From positions 186,001-250,000 of the forward strand of contig MKSR01000040.1 in the NCBI GenBank assembly GCA_001898145.1: a stretch of DNA of 64,000 bases. The letters run 5' to 3'. Under the pieces are notes generated by a model. It was not told where the DNA came from. It was given only the letters and a program-made list of their open reading frames with translations, and did no database searches. A program made the translations under genes and the position numbers. Position 1 is the stretch's first letter; the number at the start of each line of letters is the position of its first letter. Of the stretch, positions 53,601 to 61,040 are shown in pieces. This DNA is from Dyadobacter sp. 50-39 (GTDB lineage Bacteria > Bacteroidota > Bacteroidia > Cytophagales > Spirosomataceae).

Positions 53601-53964
53601 TCATTACCGAAAAATCGGAATACCGGTGCAGGATCTGCCCGAAGACCATTTGTGCGCGGGCCGCGATCAGCTGGCACGCCCCTGCGAAAAGCTCGGCATT
53701 GTGCTCCGTATCGGGGTACATTTCTATTACCACGTCGCGCAGCATGGGGTGCGGTTGCGCGTCATTTTCGGTATAAGCCGAGAATGTCCGCAGCATCAGC
53801 AGAATGCGGTCTTTCATTTCATTGGCAGCTGCATTGGTGAACGTCACAGCCAGAATATGCCTGAAATACAATTCCGAGTTGGAATGCAGGGCCAGTTTGA
53901 GATATTCCTTGGTAAGGGTGTAAGTTTTCCCCGAACCTGCCGATGAACTGTAAACTTTAAACAC
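50644..53964 (-). CDS. UvrD/AddA-type DNA helicase (RecB-like) with apparently degenerate nuclease region
   Basis: An 1106-residue superfamily 1 helicase. Walker A SSAGSGKTYTLTKEYL at residue 6-20, Walker B LVDEFQDTSKLQFANLLPL, motif III VGDAKQSIYRFRGGDMDL, motif V ITTIHKSKGLEYPVVIIPYA and motif VI LLYVAFTRPVQRLYVLAKRE are all present. AddA and RecB normally end with a PD-(D/E)xK nuclease; here the last 60 residues have MLHIDRVVQRPGGEYIFMSF, where the expected Asp-Tyr-Lys after the second strand is replaced. It is probably a recombinational-repair helicase whose nuclease activity, if needed, would come from a partner. It is not clearly in an operon. Confidence 0.85.
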   Translation of the reverse strand: MFKVYSSSAGSGKTYTLTKEYLKLALHSNSELYFRHILAVTFTNAAANEMKDRILLMLRTFSAYTENDAQPHPMLRDVVIEMYPDTEHNAELFAGACQLIAARAQMVFGQILHRYSDFSVMTIDKFTQRLISSFTDELGIPFVFETQLDSDLLDDAVDRLLARIGQEGEDVLTDIVEKYYRENAEEGKNWGALPMQIRDTAGTLLSEQSYMQMKRVDDLKMEDWIAVRRQMRDFVRGREEMMTKDAKHAFELIQSTYLSEKDFHQSGRGIYGYFRDRAEGKKLWMEPNSYVYKTIGEGVWYGGKTPAPIREEIERLRTDLENYYHQIENIRSAETGKITLYNQLDRHIYNLSLLGEIRKEFDALLKQNNQVHISDFNRKIVDIVAREPVPFIFERLGERYNHILVDEFQDTSKLQFANLLPLIENALSGGYFNLIVGDAKQSIYRFRGGDMDLILHLAQNQVMRLGSILGDSPFNDERLFALDNYLHINHLKTNRRSFREVTEFNNRFFGFIADALGDEYSLIREVYDEHFSQEIPEGVSEGGHVEIEFLEMNEAAEDGAGESSSDAISRRALELVQALREEGYHWRDMAILCRKKKEATTLANTLKEAGFPLISDDALSLAYSRSVHFIISFMKVLHSSDHRLARYEAAYLFHQVIRRQNPAPHEYEEIRVLCEERGLDSFLEYFRKWDITITSFKMRQVSVFELTELLMQQFGLFKQQLESEYLFRFLDVVLEFGNRKSNHLGDFLNYWDSARYKFSITVPEGTDAIRITTIHKSKGLEYPVVIIPYAQWKVTPNARLDRLWVDMDEVDYEEIRLEGKPGYANAKLRSSMVSVVKELENTVVGEQYREERMRVLIENLNLLYVAFTRPVQRLYVLAKRERRWESGQQINHWLRDYLNQEGFTPAWDETISRYVISEALGPLRHAHMKGGASPFVLKGILSNDRTESLRLRRMADRIFDVQTFEPRHDRLQKMRYLLTRLKTVSDLPDALEKLVGEGIFTRKETREIENLTVSLLQDPSLEVLYQDENHIQINKELLVPGGKMLHIDRVVQRPGGEYIFMSFVGGNSADEPRRHLKKLIRTFTESGKPSRGVLITLEDELTEWVD

Positions 53965-54015
53965 TTTGCGCTGATGTATGAATGAAGCGGATGGGAACCG
54001 CAGATCAAATTAAAC

Positions 54016-54042
54016 AAAAAAAGCAGGCGTAAACCTGCTTTT
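54016..54042 (-). terminator. Terminator of the outer-membrane protein gene (minus strand)
   Basis: AAAAGCAGG (54019-54027) pairs with CCTGCTTTT (54034-54042) around CGTAAA; on the minus strand it is followed by a T run (plus-strand A run 54016-54022). Confidence 0.85.
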
Positions 54043-54067
54043 CGTATGCCTTTGAAAGAAGTATTGC

Positions 54068-54589
54068 TCAGAGATTGAAGCGAAGGCCCGCCGAAATATT
54101 GGGACTCAGGAAGAACGGCTTTCTCAGCAGCTCCACGTAAGTTCCTCCTTCCAGAAATACGGAGATCCGGTTGTCGGGGATATAGTATTCAAAACCACCC
54201 AGCACGGAACCGCCCAAGGTCAGGTTCTTTTCGTAGTCGCCGTTCAGGCGTTTTGGGTAAGCCCGGCGGTTGTTGATCTGCCCTCCGAGGCCATAATACA
54301 CATGCACGGCTTCCGAGTTGAACAGGGGTGTATGCCACAAATAATGCATTTGTAGCGAGATACCGGTGTTTTTGTAAATCCCGTTGTCGCCACGGTATTT
54401 ACGATCGTTGCCCAGCACGCCGCCAAACGTGCCGATGGTCACGTCGATGGCGTGGATATTGTTAAAGTACTTCCGGATGTTGACACCGGTGGGTTCACCC
54501 AGTTTGAAACCTACCGCCCAGTTGTCGTATTGGGCGTGTGCCATTCCGAAGCAAAGTGCGCAAATAATAGTTAAGGCTAATTTCTTCAT
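54068..54589 (-). CDS. Small outer-membrane beta-barrel protein, unknown function
   Basis: A 173-residue protein with a signal peptide MKKLALTIICALCFGMAHAQ, cleaved near residue 20. Alternating strands follow (NWAVGFKLGEPTGVNIRKYF; IDVTIGTFGGVLGN; LQMHYLWHTPLFNSEAVHVY; YYGLGGQINNRRAYP; SVLGGFEYYIPDNRISVFLE) and a C-terminal ISAGLRFNL, typical of an eight-strand Bacteroidota outer-membrane barrel. I use ATG 54589; the open frame from 54631 would put 14 residues ahead of the signal peptide. No specific family is recognised. It follows hisC by 45 bases but has its own terminator. Confidence 0.78.
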   Translation of the reverse strand: MKKLALTIICALCFGMAHAQYDNWAVGFKLGEPTGVNIRKYFNNIHAIDVTIGTFGGVLGNDRKYRGDNGIYKNTGISLQMHYLWHTPLFNSEAVHVYYGLGGQINNRRAYPKRLNGDYEKNLTLGGSVLGGFEYYIPDNRISVFLEGGTYVELLRKPFFLSPNISAGLRFNL

Positions 54590-54634
54590 AATTAAGTAAA
54601 TCGGGGAAATGTTCCTGGAACGCTGAAACAACAG

Positions 54635-55708
54635 CTAAACAATAACGTTCTGAGGCTGGAATTTCTTTAATGATTCGATCAAAACTTCGTTTTCTTCTTT
54701 CGTCCCTACGGTAATGCGCAGGCACCCTTCGCACAAATGTACGCGCGAACGGTCACGCACGATGATCGTCTCGCGGATCAGGTACTCCATCACGGCCCTC
54801 GCATCTTCGAACTGCACAAGCAGGAAGTTGGCGTCTGTCGGATGGATTTTAACAACGATCGGCAGGCTTTGCAACTGGTCCGTCAGCACGTCGCGCTGTT
54901 CGAGAATGTCGGCTACCATTTTGTCCTTCTTCTCCATGCCGTTCAATCCTTCCAGCAGCGCCTGCTGCGCCGGCAAACTGATATTGTAAGGCGGTTTGAT
55001 CTTGTTGAGAATGCGGATCAGCTCAGGAGAGGCAAAGCACATACCGACACGGATACCGGCGAGTCCCCAGGCCTTGGAAAAGGTCTGCAACACTACCAGG
55101 TTAGGATATTTGTCCAAATGCTGCACCCAGGAAGGTTCGTCGGTAAAATCGATATAAGCTTCATCTACTACCACCAGCCCGCTGAAATTTTCCAGAATAA
55201 CCTGAATGGCGTCTGCCTGCATTACATTACCTGTCGGATTGTTCGGCGAGCATATCCAGATGATTTTTGTAGAAGGTGTTACCGCATTCAACACCGCTTC
55301 CGTATCGATGTGGTAATCATCGGTGAGTGAAACCTTGTCGATTTTCACATCATGGATCGACGCGCTTACCTCATACATTCCGTAGGTCGGCGGCAGGATA
55401 ATCACATGATCCTGCCCGGGCGTGCACGTAGCGCGGGTGAGCAGGTCGATCGGCTCGTCGCTGCCGTTTCCGAGGAAAATACGGTCGGCGCTCACCTGTT
55501 TGATCGGGCTCAGTTTCTGCTTGATTTCGGCCTGATAAGGGTCGGGATAGCGATTGTAGTTCTCGCCTGTCACCGAGCCGTAAGGATTTTCGTTCGCATC
55601 CAGAAAAATGCCCACGTGGCCGGTATATTCGTCTCTTGCGGATGAATACGGCGCCAGCGTGAGGATGTGCGGGCGAAGGATTTTGTTTAAATCGAAACTG
55701 GTGTTCAT
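54635..55708 (-). CDS. hisC: Histidinol-phosphate aminotransferase
   Basis: A 357-residue PLP enzyme that converts imidazole acetol phosphate and glutamate to histidinol phosphate. The family marks are DANENPYG near residue 35, SPNNPTGNVM (Asn), VVDEAYIDFTD (Asp and Tyr binding PLP), TFSKAWGLAGIRVGMCFAS with the Schiff-base Lys, and the late LCEGCLRITVG with the substrate Arg. Length is normal. It is the last his gene on this strand: hisS-hisG-hisD, a toxin-antitoxin pair, then hisC 36 bases after the toxin stop. Confidence 0.95.
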   Translation of the reverse strand: MNTSFDLNKILRPHILTLAPYSSARDEYTGHVGIFLDANENPYGSVTGENYNRYPDPYQAEIKQKLSPIKQVSADRIFLGNGSDEPIDLLTRATCTPGQDHVIILPPTYGMYEVSASIHDVKIDKVSLTDDYHIDTEAVLNAVTPSTKIIWICSPNNPTGNVMQADAIQVILENFSGLVVVDEAYIDFTDEPSWVQHLDKYPNLVVLQTFSKAWGLAGIRVGMCFASPELIRILNKIKPPYNISLPAQQALLEGLNGMEKKDKMVADILEQRDVLTDQLQSLPIVVKIHPTDANFLLVQFEDARAVMEYLIRETIIVRDRSRVHLCEGCLRITVGTKEENEVLIESLKKFQPQNVIV

Positions 55709-55744
55709 ACTATGGAAAGTTACGGCGGCTGCCGTTTATGGATT

Positions 55745-56197
55745 CTATTTCTGTTTGAAGAGCCTCTTGTCAAAGTTCAGCGGCTCAATGTCGGTGATCC
55801 GGAGTGAGACCACATCTGGATGCATCGGGTTGACCAGGTAGTTTTTTTCCGCTTTCACCACCACCGACGGCACTTTCAGCAGCAGGCTATTGCCCGGTTT
55901 CAGCCACTTATCGCCGGTATCCTTGCTCCATTGCTGGTCTTCCTCCCAGTCGGTGATCAGCTGAGGCTCGGAAATCGTGGCCAGTTCATCGGGGATTTCC
56001 AGGGAAATGATCACGTAATTCGGGGGTGTAACTGTTTTATGAAAATGCACGAGCACTTCCAGCATGGCCAGCGAGCGGTGTGAAGAAGTATACAGCATGG
56101 CATTTCTCGGGGTATTCCATCGCCCGCCGTTGTAGAAGGCCCCTATTCCACTCAAATCATCCTGATATTCCGATCTTGTTATCCTGAATAGCTCCAT
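55745..56197 (-). CDS. RES-domain toxin (NAD+-degrading family)
   Basis: A 150-residue protein with the RES pattern: LFRITRSEYQDD (Arg), AFYNGGRWNTPRNAMLYTSS (Gly-Gly-Arg-Trp-Asn) and SLAMLEVLVHFH (Glu), ending SLRITDIEPL. RES toxins cleave or phosphorolyse NAD+ and halt growth. The start codon shares one base with the antitoxin stop (TAATG). It is encoded between hisD and hisC on the same strand, so it would be made with the histidine enzymes unless controlled by its own promoter upstream of the antitoxin. Catalytic residues appear intact. Confidence 0.88.
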   Translation of the reverse strand: MELFRITRSEYQDDLSGIGAFYNGGRWNTPRNAMLYTSSHRSLAMLEVLVHFHKTVTPPNYVIISLEIPDELATISEPQLITDWEEDQQWSKDTGDKWLKPGNSLLLKVPSVVVKAEKNYLVNPMHPDVVSLRITDIEPLNFDKRLFKQK

Positions 56198-56625
56198 TAA
56201 GCGAAAATACCGTGTTCCATGCGCCCTAATTCGGTCTTGACCAGCTCAATGCCCGCATGGGTCCGCAAAAAGCTGATCGGTTTCTCACTACCCAGCGCAG
56301 GTACCTCGTTGTTCAGCCAATCGAGGAAATATTCTTTACCCAAAACCCGGTTCCCCACGGAGAACAGATCGGCCAGGGCGATCAGGTGATCGGAAACCAC
56401 ATTGCTAAGCAGGTCAATATCATTGTAACGCTGCAAGTTCCTCGAAGTAACAGGCAACAGCGCTATCACATCTTTAATATCCATTCCGATAGAATCAGCC
56501 AGATGCTGAATAGAAGCTTTCGGAATACCGTTCTCGGCCAGGTAAGCCAGGTCGAAGTCATTTTTCACAGCATGTTTGAGGGTTTCATAACCTCCCAAAC
56601 GTTCGTTAACCATGTATGCTGTCAT
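56197..56625 (-). CDS. Xre-like antitoxin with DUF2384 (parS toxin-binding) domain
   Basis: A 142-residue protein with the layout of RES-partner antitoxins: a helical DNA-binding part (about 15-80; IPKASIQHLADSIGMDIKDV) and a C-terminal toxin-binding DUF2384 region (about 85-140; DLFSVGNRVLGKEYFLDWLN, VPALGSEKPISFLRTHAG). It neutralises the RES toxin encoded immediately after it and should bind the perfect inverted repeat found 24 bases before its start. The pair interrupts the his operon between hisD (71-base gap) and hisC. Confidence 0.88.
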   Translation of the reverse strand: MTAYMVNERLGGYETLKHAVKNDFDLAYLAENGIPKASIQHLADSIGMDIKDVIALLPVTSRNLQRYNDIDLLSNVVSDHLIALADLFSVGNRVLGKEYFLDWLNNEVPALGSEKPISFLRTHAGIELVKTELGRMEHGIFA

Positions 56626-56648
56626 CTTTCTGTAATTTTAAGGCCGTT

Positions 56649-56679
56649 GAAATTTGTCCTCTAATTTAGGACAAATTTC
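56649..56679 (-). promoter_or_regulatory. Perfect 12-bp inverted repeat, probable antitoxin operator
   Basis: GAAATTTGTCCT (56649-56660) and AGGACAAATTTC (56668-56679) are exact complements with the 7-base spacer CTAATTT. The element fills the gap between hisD and the antitoxin gene, about 24 bases before its start, and is the expected kind of site for autoregulation. It has no T run and is not a good terminator. Confidence 0.65.
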
Positions 56680-56696
56680 GCGAACCTGAAATTTTT

Positions 56697-57965
56697 TCAC
56701 AAAAGACTTTTCAACCTGATGCTCACAGCATGCTTATGGGCATCAAGCGATTCGGCTGCGGCCATGGCTTCCACGGTCGGGCCGATGTTGCGGATACCTT
56801 CTTCCGTAATATGCTGAACAGTGATTTTCTTCACAAAACTATCCACGGAAACGCCGCTGTAAGCGCGGGCGTAGCCATTGGTAGGTAAAGTATGATTGGT
56901 ACCCGAGGCATAATCCCCGCACGATTCCGGCGTGTAGTTGCCCAGGAAGATCGAGCCCGCATTGTAAATCTTTTCGGTGACTGCTTCGGCATTGGCAATG
57001 CTCAGGATCAGGTGCTCCGCCGCATATTGGTTCAGCATTTCAATGGCTTCTTCCTCGCTTTCCACCAGGATCGCCTTACTGTTGGCCATTGCCTGAGCGG
57101 CCAGGTCCTTCCGGGGAAGCGCTTCCAGCTGCTCTGCCAAAGCGATGTTGACCGAGGCAAGCAGTTTTTTACTGGTAGAAACAAGTAAAACCTGGCTATC
57201 CGCACCGTGCTCGGCCTGGGAAAGTAAATCGGCCGCGACAAAGCACGGTAATGCCGTATCGTCGGCAAAGACCGCCACTTCCGATGGTCCGGCCGGCATA
57301 TCGATCGCCACACCTTCTTTGCTAACCAGCATTTTAGCCGTAGTAACATACTGGTTGCCAGGACCAAATATCTTATAAACCTTTGGAACACTTTCCGTGC
57401 CGTAAGCCATTGCCGCAATTGCCTGTGCGCCTCCAATGCGGAAAGCTTTGGTAACCCCCACCAATTGGGCCGCATACAAAATAGCCGGGTGGTCGGACGG
57501 CGTACAAAGTACAACTTCCTTACAACCTGCAATTTGCGCAGGGATACCGAGCATCAGCACCGTACTGAACAACGGGGCCGAGCCGCCGGGAATGTAAATC
57601 CCAACCTTCTCGATTCCTACGCTTTTGCGCCAGCAGGTCACGCCAGGCATGGTTTCCACTTTCTCAGGCGCTTGCAGCTGGCCCTTGTGGAATTTGTAGA
57701 TATTTTCATAAGCCTGACCGATCGCGGCTTTCAATGCGTCGTCGAGCTTGTCGCCCGCCTCAGCAATGTCTTTTTCGGAAAATGCGAGGTCGGTTAGTTC
57801 AATTTTATCAAATTTCAGGGCGAGGGCTTTAATACCCGCGTCCCCCTCCTGCTTCACTTGTTCGAGCACGGGCACCACCCGCGCTTCGATATCCTTGGCT
57901 TCCAGAACGGGCCGCGCCAGCAATGCAGGCCATTGTCCCTTTTCCGGAAATGGAATGATATTCAT
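56697..57965 (-). CDS. hisD: Histidinol dehydrogenase
   Basis: A 422-residue enzyme that oxidises histidinol to histidine with two NAD+. Family segments are seen in order: VEKVGIYIPGG-type at about 115-125 (VGIYIPGGSAPLFSTVLMLG), CTPSDHPAILYAAQLVG, KIFGPGNQYVTTAKMLV, DMPAGPSEVAVFADD, SQAEHGADSQVLLV with the zinc-site His, EHLILSIANAEAV (Glu) and the final NHTLPTNGYARAYSGVSVD. Length matches the family. It lies 24 bases after hisG. NAD+ use here and NAD+ loss by the RES toxin encoded next is a striking but possibly accidental neighbour relation. Confidence 0.96.
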   Translation of the reverse strand: MNIIPFPEKGQWPALLARPVLEAKDIEARVVPVLEQVKQEGDAGIKALALKFDKIELTDLAFSEKDIAEAGDKLDDALKAAIGQAYENIYKFHKGQLQAPEKVETMPGVTCWRKSVGIEKVGIYIPGGSAPLFSTVLMLGIPAQIAGCKEVVLCTPSDHPAILYAAQLVGVTKAFRIGGAQAIAAMAYGTESVPKVYKIFGPGNQYVTTAKMLVSKEGVAIDMPAGPSEVAVFADDTALPCFVAADLLSQAEHGADSQVLLVSTSKKLLASVNIALAEQLEALPRKDLAAQAMANSKAILVESEEEAIEMLNQYAAEHLILSIANAEAVTEKIYNAGSIFLGNYTPESCGDYASGTNHTLPTNGYARAYSGVSVDSFVKKITVQHITEEGIRNIGPTVEAMAAAESLDAHKHAVSIRLKSLL

Positions 57966-57989
57966 AATGTCAGAATCAAAACCCCGTAC

Positions 57990-58853
57990 TTAAACAATCA
58001 TTTTCTCGATCGGGATCACCAGAATACCCTCGGCACCAGCCTGGCGGATCTTCTCGATATTTTCCCAGAACTCGTTTTCGTTGATCACCGAATGCAGCGA
58101 GCACCAGCCTTCCGTAGCCAATGGCAGGATCGTCGGGGAACGCATGCCCGGCAGGAATTTGGTAATATTCTCCACCGCATCCACAGGGCAGTTCAGCAGG
58201 ATATATTTGTTGTTCTTCGCCACCTGCACCGATTTGATACGGAACAAAAGCTGGTCCAGCAAATCCTGCTGCACCGGCGAGAGGTGCTTGCTCGCAATCA
58301 TGACGGCCTCGGAGCGGAAAATCGTTTCCACTTCCTTCAAACCGTTGCTCAGCAATGTACTGCCCGAGCTTACGATATCGCAGACAGCATCGGCCAGGCC
58401 AATGCTCGGCGCGATCTCCACCGACCCGCTGATTTCGTGGATATCAGCCGTAACATTATGAGATTTAAGATATTGTTCCAGCAAACGCGGGTAAGTGGTT
58501 GCAATGCTTTTACCTTGCAGGTCCTGCACGCCATGGTACTCGGCCTCGCGCAAAACGCCGATCGACAAGCGGCATTTCGAGAAGCCCAGCTTGTGAACGG
58601 TATCCACATCTTTGCAGGACTCTTCCGAAACGTTCTCCCCTACGATCCCCAGATGCGCCACGCCGTCTTCCACATAACCGGGAATATCGTCGTCACGAAG
58701 GAAAAGGATCTCGGCAGGAAAGTTTGTCGCATCGGTTTTAAGTTTACCTGCGCCGTTGTCGAAACGGATGCCGCATTCTTTGATCAGTTTTAAAGAATCT
58801 TCACTAAGCCTGCCCGATTTCTGGATGGCAATTCTTAAAATATTATCATTCAT
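57990..58853 (-). CDS. hisG: ATP phosphoribosyltransferase, long form
   Basis: A 287-residue first enzyme of histidine synthesis, joining ATP and PRPP. LRIAIQKSGRLSEDSLKLIK at the start, DDIPGYVEDGVAHLGIVGEN, LGFSKCRLSIGVLREAEY, ATTYPRLLEQYLKS, and ADAVCDIVSSGSTLLSNGLK (the PRPP-binding loop) are all visible. The C-terminal domain (about 210-287; YILLNCPVDAVENITKFLPG) is the histidine-binding regulatory region of the long form, so no HisZ partner is needed. It follows hisS by 47 bases. Confidence 0.95.
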   Translation of the reverse strand: MNDNILRIAIQKSGRLSEDSLKLIKECGIRFDNGAGKLKTDATNFPAEILFLRDDDIPGYVEDGVAHLGIVGENVSEESCKDVDTVHKLGFSKCRLSIGVLREAEYHGVQDLQGKSIATTYPRLLEQYLKSHNVTADIHEISGSVEIAPSIGLADAVCDIVSSGSTLLSNGLKEVETIFRSEAVMIASKHLSPVQQDLLDQLLFRIKSVQVAKNNKYILLNCPVDAVENITKFLPGMRSPTILPLATEGWCSLHSVINENEFWENIEKIRQAGAEGILVIPIEKMIV

Positions 58854-58900
58854 AAAGTTATAGGTTGCTCGCGCAGCCGTTTGTCGGTATTGAATTAGGG

Positions 58901-60271
58901 TTATTGGTCTTCCCGGGTGAGCAAAGTTATAATTTCTTCCGCTTTCAGTTTCTGCTGCTGCCCGGTTTTCATGTTTTTCAAAGTCAGTAAACCCGACTGC
59001 ATTTCCTCCGAACCAATCAAAATCACAAATGGGATGCTCTTGCGGTCGGCATAATCGAGCTGTTTTTTCAGCTTCACCGAATCCGGGTAAATCTCCGAGT
59101 TAATGCCCGCTTTCCGGAACTTCGGCAGGATCGACAAGCCGTAAGCGAATGCCTCTTCGTCGAAATTCGAGAGCATGACCTTCGTAGTCGTTTTCTGGCT
59201 CTCGGGGAAAAGATTAAGCTCCTCCATGACATCGTAAATGCGGTCCACACCCAGCGAAATACCCACGCCCGAAATGCCCGGAACGCCGAATGTGCCTGTC
59301 AGGTTATCGTAGCGCCCTCCGCCCGAAATGCTGCCGATCTGCACGTTATGGGCCTTCACTTCGAATATCGCGCCCGTGTAATACGACAGCCCGCGTGCGA
59401 GCGTCACATCGAACTCGATCTTCGCATTGTCCAGGCCCAGGATCTTCACCATCGCCCACACCTCTTCCAGTTCCTGAATACCCTTCAATGCAACTTCGGA
59501 TCCCGCCAGCCAGCTTTTCAGTTCGGTGAACGGATCATCTCCGGCCGAAAGGCTGAAAATCGGTTCCAGCTTGCCGATACTATCAGAAGCGAAACCGCGT
59601 TCGAGGAGTTCCTCTACCACTTTCTCTTTCCCGATTTTATCCAATTTATCGATCGCCACGCAAAGCGGCCCCTCCATTCCGTGCGCGCCGATTATATCGG
59701 CGATTCCGGTCAGGATTTTACGGTTGTTGATTTTTACAGTGAATTCATTGATCCCCAATGCAGGCAGTATATCATGCAGCAGCATCACGATTTCAGCTTC
59801 GCAAAGCAAGGAATCGGTGCCTACCACGTCGGCATCACATTGATAAAACTCCCGGTAACGGCCTTTCTGGGGACGATCGGCCCGCCATACGGGCTGGATC
59901 TGGTAGCGTTTGAACGGCATTGCCAGCGTACCGCGGTTCATCACCACGTAGCGCGCAAACGGCACGGTGAGGTCGTAGCGAAGGCCCTTTTCTGAAATTT
60001 TGGTGGTTAAAGACTTGTATCCGGCATTCCAGTCGGCATCGGTCAGCTTGCCGCTGAAATCGCCCGAATTGAGCAATTTGAAAAGCAGCTGGTCGCCTTC
60101 CTCGCCATATTTCCCCATCAGTACCGACAAGTTTTCGAAAGAGGGGGTTTCTAATGGCAAAAAGCCGTATCGTTGGAAAGAGCGTCGGATGGTATCGAAA
60201 ATGAAAGTACGCTTTGCCATTTGCTCCGGACCAAAGTCACGGGTTCCGCGGGCAAGAGATGGTTTACTCAT
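58901..60271 (-). CDS. hisS: Histidyl-tRNA synthetase
   Basis: A 456-residue class II synthetase. Motif 1 lies in the PSLARGTRDFGPEQMAKRTF start, motif 2 in KGRYREFYQCDADVVGTDSL, the histidine-binding loop in LARGLSYYTGAIFEV and motif 3 in GVGISLGVDRIYDVMEE; a C-terminal anticodon-binding domain (about 365-450; KTTTKVMLSNFDEEAFAYGL) follows. It heads the minus-strand run hisS-hisG-hisD-TA-hisC. The start is divergent from a small basic protein gene; TAAAGTTA at 60317-60324 (TAACTTTA on this strand) is a near match to the -7 element. Confidence 0.96.
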   Translation of the reverse strand: MSKPSLARGTRDFGPEQMAKRTFIFDTIRRSFQRYGFLPLETPSFENLSVLMGKYGEEGDQLLFKLLNSGDFSGKLTDADWNAGYKSLTTKISEKGLRYDLTVPFARYVVMNRGTLAMPFKRYQIQPVWRADRPQKGRYREFYQCDADVVGTDSLLCEAEIVMLLHDILPALGINEFTVKINNRKILTGIADIIGAHGMEGPLCVAIDKLDKIGKEKVVEELLERGFASDSIGKLEPIFSLSAGDDPFTELKSWLAGSEVALKGIQELEEVWAMVKILGLDNAKIEFDVTLARGLSYYTGAIFEVKAHNVQIGSISGGGRYDNLTGTFGVPGISGVGISLGVDRIYDVMEELNLFPESQKTTTKVMLSNFDEEAFAYGLSILPKFRKAGINSEIYPDSVKLKKQLDYADRKSIPFVILIGSEEMQSGLLTLKNMKTGQQQKLKAEEIITLLTREDQ

Positions 60272-60379
60272 TCTAATAATGCTATCAATTTCGGCCGTTA
60301 ATGGCCTATGAAACCGTAAAGTTAGGGCAGGTTATGCAATATTTATGACTATGGCGTGCATTATTTGCGTTAAAATGCT

Positions 60380-60387
60380 TAATTTTG
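60380..60387 (+). promoter_or_regulatory. -7 element of the small basic protein gene
   Basis: TAATTTTG, a full TAnnTTTG match, 28 bases before the ATG at 60416. No TTG at the -33 distance. Confidence 0.5.
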
Positions 60388-60415
60388 CGGCTCTTTCACA
60401 AAACAAACTTTTACA

Positions 60416-60568
60416 ATGGGAGTTACGGAATTAAAACGTAAAGGTCGCAGAAACAAAGCAGTTGCTAACAACCGCACTGCTAAAATCAAAAACCTTCTAC
60501 GCAAACCAGAAGTGCGCAATGTTGACGTTGAGGCTATCAAGGCTCAATTCGAAGCAAATAAAAAATAA
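60416..60568 (+). CDS. Small basic protein conserved in Bacteroidota (50 residues)
   Basis: A 50-residue open frame, MGVTELKRKGRRNKAVANNR onward, ending NVDVEAIKAQFEANKK, with about a third basic residues. It looks like a ribosome- or RNA-associated protein; I have seen this type of short conserved protein beside housekeeping genes in the phylum but cannot name it. It has a good -7 element, uses AAA/GAA-rich codons and starts its transcription divergently from hisS. It would be easily missed because of its length. No terminator is obvious before the convergent membrane gene. Confidence 0.8.
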   Translation: MGVTELKRKGRRNKAVANNRTAKIKNLLRKPEVRNVDVEAIKAQFEANKK

Positions 60569-60603
60569 TCCAGCCTCTTCGGAATGCTATTCAACTAGTC
60601 CTG

Positions 60604-60981
60604 TCAATCTGTTTTGGTAGGGCTTTTTGCTTTTTTACCGGATTTGTTTTTCCCGGAAGCAGCTTTCAGATTAACCTTCCGCAGCAGCTGGCGCATACTA
60701 CGGCGCGTCTCGCGGCGGACATCGAGCAGGATACGGAAGCGCAGGGCTTCGCCGAACATGATCAGCCCTCCGTTGATCAATGCGAGGCTGTAAAGGCCCA
60801 GCACGACCCAAACCTGCGTCGGCTCGCCGATGCGCCGCTGATGCGCCGCTTCGCTGAGCACGGTAAGACCAAAACTGAACAGCAACAGGCCAAGCGGAGC
60901 CAATATCATCCACTTTGTGCGTGTCGACATTCTTTTTATCAGTCTCTTACCAGGTGGTTTCGGGTCAATCGAGGGGATCAT
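60604..60981 (-). CDS. Small membrane protein with two helices and a basic C-terminal tail
   Basis: A 125-residue protein: a short N-terminal tail, two membrane helices (about 25-45, WMILAPLGLLLFSFGLTVL; about 58-78, VWVVLGLYSLALINGGLIMF) joined by a short loop, and a highly basic tail (about 95-125) rich in Lys and Arg with KNKSGKKAKSP. No family is recognised. A start at ATG 60930 (MSTRTKW) is possible. The basic tail could bind nucleic acid or membrane lipids. Confidence 0.65.
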   Translation of the reverse strand: MIPSIDPKPPGKRLIKRMSTRTKWMILAPLGLLLFSFGLTVLSEAAHQRRIGEPTQVWVVLGLYSLALINGGLIMFGEALRFRILLDVRRETRRSMRQLLRKVNLKAASGKNKSGKKAKSPTKTD

Positions 60982-61040
60982 TTATTCAGGCTATTCGATG
61001 TTATGATCCTAAAATTATTAATTTTTAGTCAATTGGTTTA

